Below the pieces are notes generated by a model. The model was not told where the DNA came from, did no database searches, and saw only the letters and a list, made by a program, of their open reading frames with translations. From a virus, in the IMG/VR virus record IMGVR_UViG_3300013093_000029, positions 1-64,000 of that record: a stretch of DNA of 64,000 nucleotides. One strand, 5' to 3'. A program made the position numbers and the translations under genes. Position 1 is the stretch's first letter; each line of letters opens with the position of its first letter. Below, piece by piece: positions 47,700 through 55,844 of the stretch.

Positions 47700-48168
47700 T
47701 AATATATTCCATACAAGAAAGATGTCTCTGACATCTGCGTTATCGCTATCGCTCAACGCTTTTTCTTCTAATCTAAATTACGTTAGTTATTTTGAATTAC
47801 TGTACTGCTCTTAAACGTTATCATCCAGATTTGGTCATACTTCACCTATCCGAGGCAAAGTATAAGTCGCATCATCCGAGTTGACAGTCATACTAACTAA
47901 AAGAGATTGTTAATCAATAACACGGAGGCGGTCAGCCGGTACCCCCTACTCTAGCTTCTTCTGACGGGTGCTGTATAGCCATAGTTAGCTAACTATACTA
48001 GTCACGTGAGTTGTATTGCTTTTTCTTCAGAGCTCACATCATTTGGCGTTTAGGCCTAATTGATCGTCGGTGCCATCCAGTGTGTAGTCTACTCTACACG
48101 TTCCAAGTGCGGCCATTACGCGAGCACCATCTCCTCTGGATACAGAACTTAATCTGCAATAGGGCTAA
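47700..48168 (-). ncRNA. Candidate large structured RNA
   Basis: Between the hub genes and the GIY-YIG-like gene there are about 540 nt without an ORF, while the rest of the genome is packed. The region is rich in helices. Best is 47835-47865: on the minus strand 13 pairs including three G-U wobbles enclose a 5-nt loop. A three-way junction is formed by ATCCAG/CTGGAT (48075-48080 with 48136-48141), GTGTAG/CTACAC (48082-48099) and GTGC/GCAC (48107-48127). Others: ATAGTT/AACTAT (47981-47996), GTGAG/CTCAC (48006-48037), GTCAG/CTGAC (47931-47965), TGTTA/TAACA (47908-47922). Wobble extensions favour the minus strand. It could belong to the large ornate phage RNAs (GOLLD/ROOL type), a group I intron relic or a new class; no tRNA, tmRNA or RNase P signature is seen. 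Confidence 0.5.
47720..47769 (+). terminator. Terminator after the hub genes (two hairpins)
   Basis: AGATGTC/GACATCT (47720-47736, perfect 7-bp stem, TCT loop) is followed by GCGTT (47737-47741) pairing with AACGC (47755-47759) and then TTTTTCTTCT. This fits a plus-strand terminator for the hub transcript. On the minus strand the same hairpins lack a good U run. Confidence 0.7.
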
Positions 48169-48169
48169 T

Positions 48170-48607
48170 TTACTTCTTTATTACTAGATCTTTTACTGAA
48201 TTCTTGCCAAGTTTAATTTGTATAATGCCGTTGTAGTTGTTTTCACGAAGTAATACATGTTCTGTGAATTGGTAGTAGGCCTCTAAGTAGTTTGTTTCGC
48301 CTCTACTGTTACATAAATGAATTATGTCACGAGTAAAGTTTTCTTTGCCATGTGTGTCAATATCTGCTTGTAGTCGCGGACTAGATCCCCAGTAGGTCTT
48401 CCAATCTGTTTCTACAACTTCACGACGTTTGTTTTTCTTGCCTTTTAGAGGTGGTCTCTTTTTGATAGTAGTGAAATATTTGCGGCCAACATAATCGTGA
48501 CCATTTATATTATTTGTAATTCTGTAGATAAAACCATAATAAGTGCCGATATCCTCGGATTCAAATGCTACACCGTTATAAATCCAAGGATAATCGTATG
48601 ATGCCAT
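48170..48607 (-). CDS. GIY-YIG nuclease-like protein
   Basis: A 145-residue protein with YYGFIYRITNNINGHDYVGR as the GIY-YIG motif (GFIY ... YVG), then GRKYF with the conserved Arg and NYLEAYYQF with a candidate catalytic Glu. The N-terminus (YDYPWIYNGVAFESEDIGTY) matches a small GIY-YIG-like family common in T4-like phages. It could be a homing-type or DNA-processing nuclease. It lies next to the structured RNA candidate, an arrangement also seen with self-splicing introns or mobile elements, though no interrupted gene is evident. It starts 3 nt after the small basic gene. Confidence 0.75.
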   Translation of the reverse strand: MASYDYPWIYNGVAFESEDIGTYYGFIYRITNNINGHDYVGRKYFTTIKKRPPLKGKKNKRREVVETDWKTYWGSSPRLQADIDTHGKENFTRDIIHLCNSRGETNYLEAYYQFTEHVLLRENNYNGIIQIKLGKNSVKDLVIKK

Positions 48608-48610
48608 AAG

Positions 48611-48802
48611 TTATTTAGCGGCTTTAGCTGCGTTTTTCTTCTCTTGAATTTCTGCACGACGAGCTTTGGTTAGTTTACCTAGGTCGCCCAATGCACCACG
48701 AGCACGTGTTCCTGCCGCTGCTACACCTTTTTCTTCAAATTTAGCATGTTCTGTTAAGTATGCTTCATATGCTGCTACGATTTGTTCATGATTTGTTGCC
48801 AT
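48611..48802 (-). CDS. Small basic histone-like protein
   Basis: A 63-residue protein, MATNHEQIVAAYEAYLTEHA then FEEKGVAAAGTRARGALGDL and KARRAEIQEKKNAAKAAK. The N-terminal helix is acidic and the rest basic and Ala-rich, like histone H1/Hc1-type DNA-compacting proteins that I recall in aquatic T4-like phages. It may bind phage or host DNA. Because it lies directly after two radical SAM genes, a peptide substrate role is another possibility, but its similarity to a separate phage family makes DNA binding more likely. Confidence 0.65.
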   Translation of the reverse strand: MATNHEQIVAAYEAYLTEHAKFEEKGVAAAGTRARGALGDLGKLTKARRAEIQEKKNAAKAAK

Positions 48803-48823
48803 TTTTTACTTCTCCTTGTGAAA

Positions 48824-49840
48824 TTACCATTCTGTTGCGTACTGCTGATTTACCACTGATATATTACATTTAGTCCTACATTCGGTCCTGGAGAAAATTT
48901 CAAACTCTTCGCTCCAATACTGGTCATTTAGGACCTCATTTAATGATCTTTGATTCAGATCAAACTGGTTCTTACTTACATCTAACCACTCGTTGTTATG
49001 TGAATATCTATTTGCTACCCAACAACAAGGAAATAAATGTCCTTGACTGTTGATAAACAAACCCTTATTACCGATTCCACATAACGGAGTTACTTCGCCA
49101 AACGTTTCTGCTTGGTTATATAATCTTAAATTAGTTTTTGCACCTACTGTACTTTCTTTACGTTCATTGAATTGTGTAAAAATCCGTTGGAATCTGTAGT
49201 TAGTACTAATTAAGTTATCCTTGGGCTGTAATTGGTCGCTTTCTGGGTATATACTATATACTTTATTAAACTTTGTACTTAACGTCAACTGAAATTGATC
49301 AAACCCTAGTTCTTTGGCCAACAATTTCATATCATCTAATTTATCTTCGTTAAATTTAAATGCAATAGCATCCCAGGTCATATAAACATGACTGCTATTG
49401 CGTAAGGTAGTAACGCCTTGAATGATACTCGACCAATTGCTGTTTATACGATATTGTTCGTTACTGCCTTGATCCCATCCATCCAAACTAAAGTGAATAT
49501 GATCATTATGATCTAATGCTTGCCCTAGTCTAGCCCACCAGTCAACATTTTTATAGCTACCGTTGGTAACAATAACAAATTTCACTGGTTTAACACTTTT
49601 AATATATTCGATCACGTCTATTAAGCTATGTGCATATATAGGATCACCATCGTCGCCACAAAACGTAATCTTTTCTACGTTGTCTTGTATAAATTCTGGA
49701 GTAAAATTCTTCTTAAAGAAATTTAAACTTAATTCTGTGTTTACTAAGGTGTCGGGAACTTCTGTGCGAGCACAGCGCGGACATTTTAATGTACACTTAC
49801 TGGATATTTCGATATGCCAATGCCACGTTGCTAATTTCAA
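48824..49840 (-). CDS. Radical SAM protein with SPASM-like C-terminus (second of pair)
   Basis: A 338-residue protein with the radical SAM cluster CTLKCPRC (C-x3-C-x2-C, about 15-22), ITFCGDDGDP, HFSLDGWDQGSN and a C-terminal cysteine region (PLCGIGNKG, HLFPCCWVANRYS, TECRTKCNIS) expected to hold an extra iron-sulfur cluster. The start is TTG: the sequence TTGA overlaps the stop of the first radical SAM gene by 4 nt, and there is no alternative ATG before the cluster, so translation is probably coupled. The substrate is unknown; SPASM enzymes often modify peptides or proteins. Confidence 0.85.
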   Translation of the reverse strand: MKLATWHWHIEISSKCTLKCPRCARTEVPDTLVNTELSLNFFKKNFTPEFIQDNVEKITFCGDDGDPIYAHSLIDVIEYIKSVKPVKFVIVTNGSYKNVDWWARLGQALDHNDHIHFSLDGWDQGSNEQYRINSNWSSIIQGVTTLRNSSHVYMTWDAIAFKFNEDKLDDMKLLAKELGFDQFQLTLSTKFNKVYSIYPESDQLQPKDNLISTNYRFQRIFTQFNERKESTVGAKTNLRLYNQAETFGEVTPLCGIGNKGLFINSQGHLFPCCWVANRYSHNNEWLDVSKNQFDLNQRSLNEVLNDQYWSEEFEIFSRTECRTKCNISVVNQQYATEW

Positions 49841-50706
49841 AATTCGACCTCACGTTGCCATTGGTTTGAGTAACTTGTACCATTTAAGTTTTTTGTACAG
49901 GTTGCAACACAAGTTGCATTAGGTGATATCGAATCCCAGGATTCTTGCACAATGTTAAAATAGTCAATAGTGTGACTAGTATTGCCCAACCAGCAACACG
50001 GATACACTATACCCTTGGTAGAAATATATAGACTTTGTTCTTTAAGAGCAACACAATCAATAGTTCCGATATTTACACTAGGATTTTTCCATCCGGTAGG
50101 GGGATTTAAAAAAGATATAGGGTGATTAGTATGCCGACGACTAACTTTAGCTCGAAACCATTTAAATCCTAATTCTTTTGCTAATGTTTGTGCTTGATCT
50201 ACCTGATGTTGATTATGTTCAAATACTAACATTTCCCAGTGAGCTCTACCGCCGGCGGCAATAAATGCCTGCGCATTTTCTATAACCTTATCCCAACCAA
50301 CATTTACTCTGTATATGTGATTGGTATCGTTTAATCCGTCGATACTAAAAATTACATAATCTTTCTGATAAGATAACATTGCACCTAAAGAACTCCACCA
50401 AGTAGTAGACCGTAGACCTCCATTAGTATTCATACCTAATGTTATTGTGGGATTTAATTTACGAAAATAGCTATAAATTTCTAAGGTGTGCTTGCCTGCG
50501 GCAGGATCGCCATAATTTCCACACATATACATCTTGTCTAATGCTTTGATAGTATCTTCTGAAATAGCATCTGCTATATTATCTACAGTTAAATGGTGCA
50601 GCACAGACTTATCAAACGTAGGATCAGTTTCTCTGCTACATTGCGGACATGCAGCATTACAAGCATCTGTAGGTTCTACGTGTAATATTTTAGGTAACAT
50701 CAACAT
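49837..50706 (-). CDS. Radical SAM protein with SPASM-like C-terminus (first of pair)
   Basis: I use the ATG at 50706 (MLMLPKILHVEPTDACNAAC; 289 residues), overlapping the gp46 end by 17 nt; 50700 is also possible. The radical SAM motif is CNAACPQC, followed by MYMCGNYGDPAAG, FSIDGLNDTN and a C-terminal cysteine set (GTIDC, VYPCCWLGN, CVATC). It is a diverged paralogue of the next gene; both keep the SIDG/SLDG strand and the PCCW motif. Two different radical SAM enzymes inside a gp46/gp47 operon are not part of the T4 core, so they are accessory. Their target may be a phage structural or host protein. Confidence 0.85.
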   Translation of the reverse strand: MLMLPKILHVEPTDACNAACPQCSRETDPTFDKSVLHHLTVDNIADAISEDTIKALDKMYMCGNYGDPAAGKHTLEIYSYFRKLNPTITLGMNTNGGLRSTTWWSSLGAMLSYQKDYVIFSIDGLNDTNHIYRVNVGWDKVIENAQAFIAAGGRAHWEMLVFEHNQHQVDQAQTLAKELGFKWFRAKVSRRHTNHPISFLNPPTGWKNPSVNIGTIDCVALKEQSLYISTKGIVYPCCWLGNTSHTIDYFNIVQESWDSISPNATCVATCTKNLNGTSYSNQWQREVEF

Positions 50707-52465
50707 CAGTATTATATGTAGTAAATCCATTCTCTTTTACTACTGTTAAAATATTGTTTACACGACCCGCTAGTTCATCTTTATGCGATACTAACCAAAT
50801 AGATTTGTTATTCTCTCTGGTCATTTTCTTAAGGATAGCAAGAGCATTTTCTACACCCGACGTATCCATACCGCTGTCAACAAGTTCGTCGATAAACAAT
50901 AAGTTAATTGGTTGATATAAACTTTCCCACACATCACGGAATGCCCATGATAAGCTAAGGATAAGTCTATTGCGCTCTCCACGGCTTAAGTTATCAAAAT
51001 CTAACTCTCTGCCTAATTCTTCAATTTGTACACTTAGATCATTTAAGAATTTAACCTGATGTGGTAATCCAATTTTATCTAAGTAGTGGCTTAAGCGAGC
51101 ATTTAAATAGCTTAAGTTCTGATCAATAATGCGTTTACGAATATAACTGTCTTTATTAGTTAGTAATTTATGTAGGAACTCTTGGTGTTCTTTAATACGT
51201 ACTAGTTCATTCATATTAGTATAATCAATTTCAGCAAGTGCTGTAGTGCGCATTTCAGCTATCTGTTCTGTATAAGGATCAGTTTCTGCTTGCTTACTTA
51301 TTAATTGTGTTTGTAAACTAGCCACAGTACTACGATGATGGATAGCATCTTCTTCTTTATCATAGTAAACTTTAGGTGGCGCACCTAATTCTCCTAATGC
51401 TGATTTGGCATCGCCTAGGTCTAATAGTAATTTCTCAGCGGTACTATAAGCTAAAGCTGACTCCTCTAATGATGCTTGTTTAGTTGCTAATACTTCTTCA
51501 TGCTTGCTATCGTGTAAGTCTTGACCGCAAGCATAACATTTGTGATTGTTTAAGTCGGCAATTTCTTTGTCTAATTTTTTAATAGTTTTTTGCTCGCGAT
51601 CCATATCGTTGCTAGCACGCTGTAAAGCTGTGTTAAGGTCTGTTAGGTCTCTACGCTTTTGATTGTATGCTGTGAGTTTTTTGTGAGCAGCAATTTCAGC
51701 GTCAATGTCGATGTGGGATAATTCTTCAATGGCAGCTACTAGCTTTGACACATCCTCAATATGTTTAGTAGTCCACATAGTTTGGCGACGTTCTAAGCTA
51801 ACAATCTGTTCTTCGATACGCTTATTAGCATCAGTAATTGCTTTGATGTTAAATTCTTCTTGAGTAATCGCATCTCTGGTTGCTTTACTTTGCTCTTTAA
51901 GTGCTTCTGCTTTTTCACTTAATAGAGTAATACCAAGTAATTGTTCAATAATAGCACGCTGATCATTCGCCTTAAGACTTAAAAACGGTTCTGTGTAGGT
52001 GTTAAGTGCAACAATGTGCTTGAACATGTCATGAGACATGCCTAGCAAGCGTTCAATTTCGGCTTGTGTTTCTCGACTGTCACCTTGACTGTTATCATCT
52101 TTAGCTTCTTGTTCGATATCTCCAATATAAAACTTCATTACATTATGTTTACGACCGCGCTCAATCTTATAGTCGACCCCATTTACTTCAAAATCAATAG
52201 TAACTAACATGTTCTTAGCGTTAGTTTTATTGATCAAGTTATCTTTACGAATATTAGTTAGAGCATTGCCGTATAAGGCATAACTTAATGCGTTAATGAT
52301 AGTAGTTTTACCTGTACCATTACGTGCTCCGCTGTCATCACCACCTAAGTCAATATTCTCGCCTAGGACTAAGGTCAAGTCCTTGCGATCAAAGTTGACG
52401 GCCTGCGTAGCATTACCCACACTCATAAAGTTTTTAACTGTAAGATATTTGATACGGAAACTCAT
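50690..52465 (-). CDS. gp46: gp46, recombination nuclease ATPase subunit (SbcC/Rad50-like)
   Basis: The 591-residue SMC-like ATPase has Walker A GARNGTGKTT (about 46-55), long coiled coils broken by a zinc hook CYACGQDLHD (about 309), the ABC signature LSRGERNRLIL (about 491) and Walker B INLLFIDELVDSG (about 520). With gp47 it resects DNA ends for UvsX-mediated recombination and helps host DNA breakdown in T4. Length is near T4 gp46 (560). It overlaps gp47 by 4 nt. Confidence 0.95.
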   Translation of the reverse strand: MSFRIKYLTVKNFMSVGNATQAVNFDRKDLTLVLGENIDLGGDDSGARNGTGKTTIINALSYALYGNALTNIRKDNLINKTNAKNMLVTIDFEVNGVDYKIERGRKHNVMKFYIGDIEQEAKDDNSQGDSRETQAEIERLLGMSHDMFKHIVALNTYTEPFLSLKANDQRAIIEQLLGITLLSEKAEALKEQSKATRDAITQEEFNIKAITDANKRIEEQIVSLERRQTMWTTKHIEDVSKLVAAIEELSHIDIDAEIAAHKKLTAYNQKRRDLTDLNTALQRASNDMDREQKTIKKLDKEIADLNNHKCYACGQDLHDSKHEEVLATKQASLEESALAYSTAEKLLLDLGDAKSALGELGAPPKVYYDKEEDAIHHRSTVASLQTQLISKQAETDPYTEQIAEMRTTALAEIDYTNMNELVRIKEHQEFLHKLLTNKDSYIRKRIIDQNLSYLNARLSHYLDKIGLPHQVKFLNDLSVQIEELGRELDFDNLSRGERNRLILSLSWAFRDVWESLYQPINLLFIDELVDSGMDTSGVENALAILKKMTRENNKSIWLVSHKDELAGRVNNILTVVKENGFTTYNTDVDVT

Positions 52466-53478
52466 AGATGTCTGTAGATATCCAATAATAAATTAGGATC
52501 GTAATGATCACTGTTAATGTTTGTTAGATTATTTGTAACGATAGTATCAATACTTTCAAACTGTACATTACCTAGTTGAATATCTTGGCCGATATCCATA
52601 TTTTTAGCAGGTATCAGTGTAAGCTCACGTAAATTATAAGTTCCTACAAAAGTTTCTTTAATAAAAGTAGCTTCTTCGTAGGTAATATCAACATCAATAT
52701 TAACGCGACAGTGCATATCCTTCAGTAACAAGTTTTCTGGAATACGTAGAATATCACTTAGATTGTACACACGATATTTAGGTTGGTCAGGCCAATTGTG
52801 AAACTCTGGTTCCTTGCCCCAATCTAAGATCATCATACCTCTGTCGTCGTCACTAGCATCGGCATAATTATGTGGGAAACAATTACCGATATAGGTAATA
52901 TTTTTAGAATGTTGACGCTTATGAAAGTGTCCGCTGAATACGTGTTCTATATGACCAAAATGTTCACCACGTAGTTCGCCGTGTTCTGGCATTTGTACCA
53001 TAGCATTCATAAAGAAATGCGGCAATTCAAAATGCCCAAATACGTATTTGCCCTTTAGCTTAGGTATCCGCTTATGATCGTCGCCGACAAGCCAAGGAGC
53101 AATGACAACGTCACTGTCTGAAAACCAGTCATTAACAATTTTAACGTTGGGTAGGTGTTTTGCCCATTCCACGCTTTGTACGTCACGCTTGTCTCTATAG
53201 TAGAGATCGTGATTGCCAGGGATAAAATATACAATATCAAATGCGGCATTTAATAACTCCAGGGCTTGTAAACTGTAGTTAAGAGTGACAATGTTAATTG
53301 CCGCACGATTATTATGCCAGTCGCCAAGGAAGAAACAGGTTTCACACCCTTCTTCTTTAGCTTTAGTAATAAACCATTTAACAAAGGTTAAACAATCGTC
53401 ATTGTGTGCTTGGCTGTTAGACTTTAATCCGAAATGAATGTCAGTACAAACAGCCGCTTTTTTAAATAAATTAGCCAT
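52462..53478 (-). CDS. gp47: gp47, recombination nuclease (SbcD/Mre11-like)
   Basis: The 338-residue phosphoesterase has the Mre11 motif series: DIHFG (about 13-17), GDWHNN, PGNHDLYYRD (about 91-100), VFGHFELPH and FSGHFHKRQ (about 184-192). These bind two metals for exonuclease and endonuclease action with gp46. Length equals T4 gp47 (339). It follows the late sigma gene in the same minus-strand unit. Confidence 0.95.
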   Translation of the reverse strand: MANLFKKAAVCTDIHFGLKSNSQAHNDDCLTFVKWFITKAKEEGCETCFFLGDWHNNRAAINIVTLNYSLQALELLNAAFDIVYFIPGNHDLYYRDKRDVQSVEWAKHLPNVKIVNDWFSDSDVVIAPWLVGDDHKRIPKLKGKYVFGHFELPHFFMNAMVQMPEHGELRGEHFGHIEHVFSGHFHKRQHSKNITYIGNCFPHNYADASDDDRGMMILDWGKEPEFHNWPDQPKYRVYNLSDILRIPENLLLKDMHCRVNIDVDITYEEATFIKETFVGTYNLRELTLIPAKNMDIGQDIQLGNVQFESIDTIVTNNLTNINSDHYDPNLLLDIYRHL

Positions 53479-53530
53479 AGTTATAGTGTATACGAATCCT
53501 TGTAGTAAGGTCTAGTTAAATGTAGCCAAA

Positions 53531-54412
53531 TTATTCATCCGCACCCCAACCACCTCCACCCCAATCGCCTTGTCGAGTGTACGAAGGAGTATAGTTGTTC
53601 ATTTCTAAGATATCATCACGAATGTTTTGATTGCGCTTTTCGATGTTTAGAACACGAGTAAATGAATTTGTAATTGCAGCTGTATAATAAGCGAATGGAT
53701 TTTGTGATTTGCTTTCGTCGAATTGAAGACCGATTTGACTTAATTGTAGTAGTGCTTGACTACGCATTTCGTCATTGTAGGTATAACCACGCCAGTTACT
53801 ACGTGTAGCATAACGTTCGCATAATTTGATGAACATGTGTGCTAGTTTAGCTGTCATAGCACCATGATCTTTACTAAACTTGCCTTTTTCTAAGTCACCT
53901 TTCCAATGGCTTTTGCCTACTAGATAAGGAGTATTATTTTCATCTACTTTATAGTGCATGAATGGAGGGAAGTTACATTTAGTATACTTAGTTGCACCTT
54001 TAACTACAACTGGCTCGTCGTATTCGGTTTCAAAGTTGTCTTCATCTGCGTCGTATTCTTCTTGAGCTTTGGCATCAGCTTTCTTTTGCTTCGCTTCGTC
54101 GATGGGTATATGTTCCCAGGTCATAACACGGAACACTACATCTGTACTTGGAGTATCTTTTAAAGGGGAAGTGTATTCGTCTAATTTCTTTTTAACACCG
54201 TTGAGTAGATCTTGTTCTTGTAGTTCTTTACCTAAACGTTCTATACGGGCTTTGCGTGCTTCTTCTATATGTTTTTTAGTAATTTTGTCGACGCTAGGTA
54301 CAATCATATCGTAGTCTTTATAACTAGGATCTATAAAACTACAAAACGTTGACTTACTTTTGTGAATTTCTTTTAATATATCTTTATTATTTAGGTAATT
54401 TACCTTTCTCAT
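53531..54412 (-). CDS. gp55: gp55, late transcription sigma factor
   Basis: The C-terminal half has the gp55 core: MTAKLAHMFIKLCERYATRS, NWRGYTYNDEMRSQALLQLS and FDESKSQNPFAYYTAAITNS with FTRVLNIEKRNQNIRDD, comparable to T4 [20 protein letters not shown] and [20 protein letters not shown]. gp55 replaces host sigma at late promoters with core TATAAATA. At 293 residues it is longer than T4 gp55 (185), with extra N-terminal charged regions. The C-terminal tail is Gly/Trp-rich. It is the first gene of the gp55-gp47-gp46 unit, preceded by a sigma-70-like promoter, as expected for an early gene. Confidence 0.9.
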   Translation of the reverse strand: MRKVNYLNNKDILKEIHKSKSTFCSFIDPSYKDYDMIVPSVDKITKKHIEEARKARIERLGKELQEQDLLNGVKKKLDEYTSPLKDTPSTDVVFRVMTWEHIPIDEAKQKKADAKAQEEYDADEDNFETEYDEPVVVKGATKYTKCNFPPFMHYKVDENNTPYLVGKSHWKGDLEKGKFSKDHGAMTAKLAHMFIKLCERYATRSNWRGYTYNDEMRSQALLQLSQIGLQFDESKSQNPFAYYTAAITNSFTRVLNIEKRNQNIRDDILEMNNYTPSYTRQGDWGGGGWGADE

Positions 54413-54438
54413 GGTTAGAGGAATCCTTTTAATATACT

Positions 54439-54467
54439 ACTATAATACAGTCAATAAATACAGTAAA
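54439..54467 (-). promoter_or_regulatory. Sigma-70-like promoter for gp55 operon
   Basis: On the minus strand TTTACT (54467-54462), 17 nt, TATAGT (54444-54439): 4/6 and 5/6 matches. Its spacer contains the opposite-strand late promoter for gp48. Confidence 0.55.
54453..54460 (+). promoter_or_regulatory. Late promoter AATAAATA for the baseplate operon
   Basis: AATAAATA on the plus strand, predicted start near 54466, with a GAGG ribosome site before the gp48 ATG at 54485. Confidence 0.6.
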
Positions 54468-54484
54468 GCAAGAGGTTTTAGATA

Positions 54485-55537
54485 ATGGCATTAAATTTAG
54501 GTGGTTTATTCAACCAATCAGCTGGTAGCTCAACCACCCAGGCATTAACTGGGGGTACTAGTGTATTCTCTTTATTAGATCCAAGCAATGCTCGCAACGC
54601 TATTTCTGGGCTATTGCCAGGCGGAATGAGTAGTGCTGCCAAAGCTACACCTAATATAGGCTTCCAAACCGCTGGTGGAAATGGTGGTGCAACGGCCGCA
54701 AATGAAAATGACTGGCGAGTAAGAATAAGTTTATCTCCAGGAGCCAAGATTTGGTATCAAGATCCAACATTGATATCAAATGCTCTAATGTATCCACTAG
54801 TTGAAACCAATGGTGTAGTGTTCCCATATACACCAGCTATTACTATCAACCATAATGCTAACTACAGTACTGCACAGCTTACACATAGTAATTATCCCGC
54901 GCATTTCTACAACTATTCAGAAGTGGCAGACATACAGATAGGCGGCGAATTTACTGTACAAAACCCAAGCGATGGCCAATACCTAATGGCGGCCATATAC
55001 TTTTTCCGTTCAGCAACTAAGATGTTCTTTGGACAAGGTGATAATGTAGGTAACCCACCACCAATGGTATATCTAGATGGATATGGAAGTCACTACTTTC
55101 CGCATGTTCCTTGCGTAGTTACTAGCTTTCAGCATCAATTACCTGATGATGTAGACTACATTCAAGTGCCTATCAGCAGAACTACTATGCAGGAGTCGCA
55201 GATTTCTCCATCTAGTGCTACAAATAATACAACACCAGACCTTGCAACCAACAGTATCACAGGTCCTAACGGTGAAACGTATACTCCAAATTGGAACTTT
55301 ACCGGATCAGCAACGGGTGATGCTGCCCTAGCAGCTAACAATAACACAATGAATACTACAAAAACACAGTATAGTACTATTACAACTACTACACGCTTAC
55401 CAACGAGAAGTAGCATTTCAATTACATTAAAACCAATGTATAGTCGTAAAAATCTTGCTGATAACTTTGATCTTAACAAATTTGCCCAAGGAATGTTGTT
55501 GGCTAATCCAACCACAGGTGCAGGAGGATTTATCTAA
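54485..55537 (+). CDS. gp48: gp48, baseplate tail-tube cap
   Basis: A 350-residue protein with NDWRVRISLSPGAKIWYQDP, TNGVVFPYTPAITINHNANY, LTHSNYPAHFYNYSEV and YLMAAIYFFRSATKMFFGQG, and PCVVTSFQHQLPDDVDYI. This is the tube-like fold of gp48, which sits on the baseplate hub and starts the tube with gp54. Length is near T4 gp48 (364). It overlaps gp53 by 1 nt; the plus-strand baseplate genes form one operon. Confidence 0.88.
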   Translation: MALNLGGLFNQSAGSSTTQALTGGTSVFSLLDPSNARNAISGLLPGGMSSAAKATPNIGFQTAGGNGGATAANENDWRVRISLSPGAKIWYQDPTLISNALMYPLVETNGVVFPYTPAITINHNANYSTAQLTHSNYPAHFYNYSEVADIQIGGEFTVQNPSDGQYLMAAIYFFRSATKMFFGQGDNVGNPPPMVYLDGYGSHYFPHVPCVVTSFQHQLPDDVDYIQVPISRTTMQESQISPSSATNNTTPDLATNSITGPNGETYTPNWNFTGSATGDAALAANNNTMNTTKTQYSTITTTTRLPTRSSISITLKPMYSRKNLADNFDLNKFAQGMLLANPTTGAGGFI

Positions 55538-55839
55538 TGACTGTTAATTATAGTAAATCTAGCCCATACGCTAACACAAACTTTTACGGTTTCTTTTTAG
55601 ATGTCGCTACATTGCCTAATATTCCTATAGATCCTACGGATGTACTATATGAAATTGATGCTATCTATGAAAGTCGCCCAGACTTATTAGCCTACGACTT
55701 ATATGGTGATCCTAGCCTATGGTGGGTATTTTGTATACGTAATCCTAATGTACTTCAAGATCCTACATATGATTTTGTTCCTGGGGTAACTATCTATATC
55801 CCGCAAAAACAAAATTTAGTAGCGGCTCTAGGACTATAA
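55537..55839 (+). CDS. gp53: gp53, baseplate wedge
   Basis: A 100-residue protein with DVLYEIDAIYESRPDLLAYD and LYGDPSLWWVFCIRNPNVLQ, then GVTIYIP at the end. This is the LysM-like wedge protein gp53, shorter than T4 gp53 (196). It locks neighbouring wedges of the baseplate. It starts in the gp48 stop region with GGAGG upstream. Confidence 0.88.
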   Translation: MTVNYSKSSPYANTNFYGFFLDVATLPNIPIDPTDVLYEIDAIYESRPDLLAYDLYGDPSLWWVFCIRNPNVLQDPTYDFVPGVTIYIPQKQNLVAALGL

Positions 55840-55844
55840 TATAA

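Noticed and set aside
47881-47909. Perfect TTGACA on the plus strand inside the structured gap
   Set aside because: No acceptable -10 at 16-18 nt (best 3/6); the bases are also used in the proposed RNA structure.
47700-48168. tRNA, tmRNA, RNase P or 6S RNA in the gap
   Set aside because: No TPsiC-like GGTTCGAATCC, no CCA-type acceptor, and no conserved RNase P or tmRNA blocks on either strand.
48605-48619. Leaderless start at the GIY-YIG-like gene (GCTAAATA before ATG)
   Set aside because: Spacing is 4 nt rather than 5 and the core has a mismatch; it overlaps the preceding stop codon, so chance is likely.
48611-48802. Precursor peptide for the radical SAM enzymes
   Set aside because: It resembles a histone-like phage protein family and lacks a leader/core layout; kept only as a secondary possibility.
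53479-53530. Sigma-70 promoter before gp47
   Set aside because: TATAAC is present but the best -35 at 17 nt (TTACTA) matches only 3 of 6.
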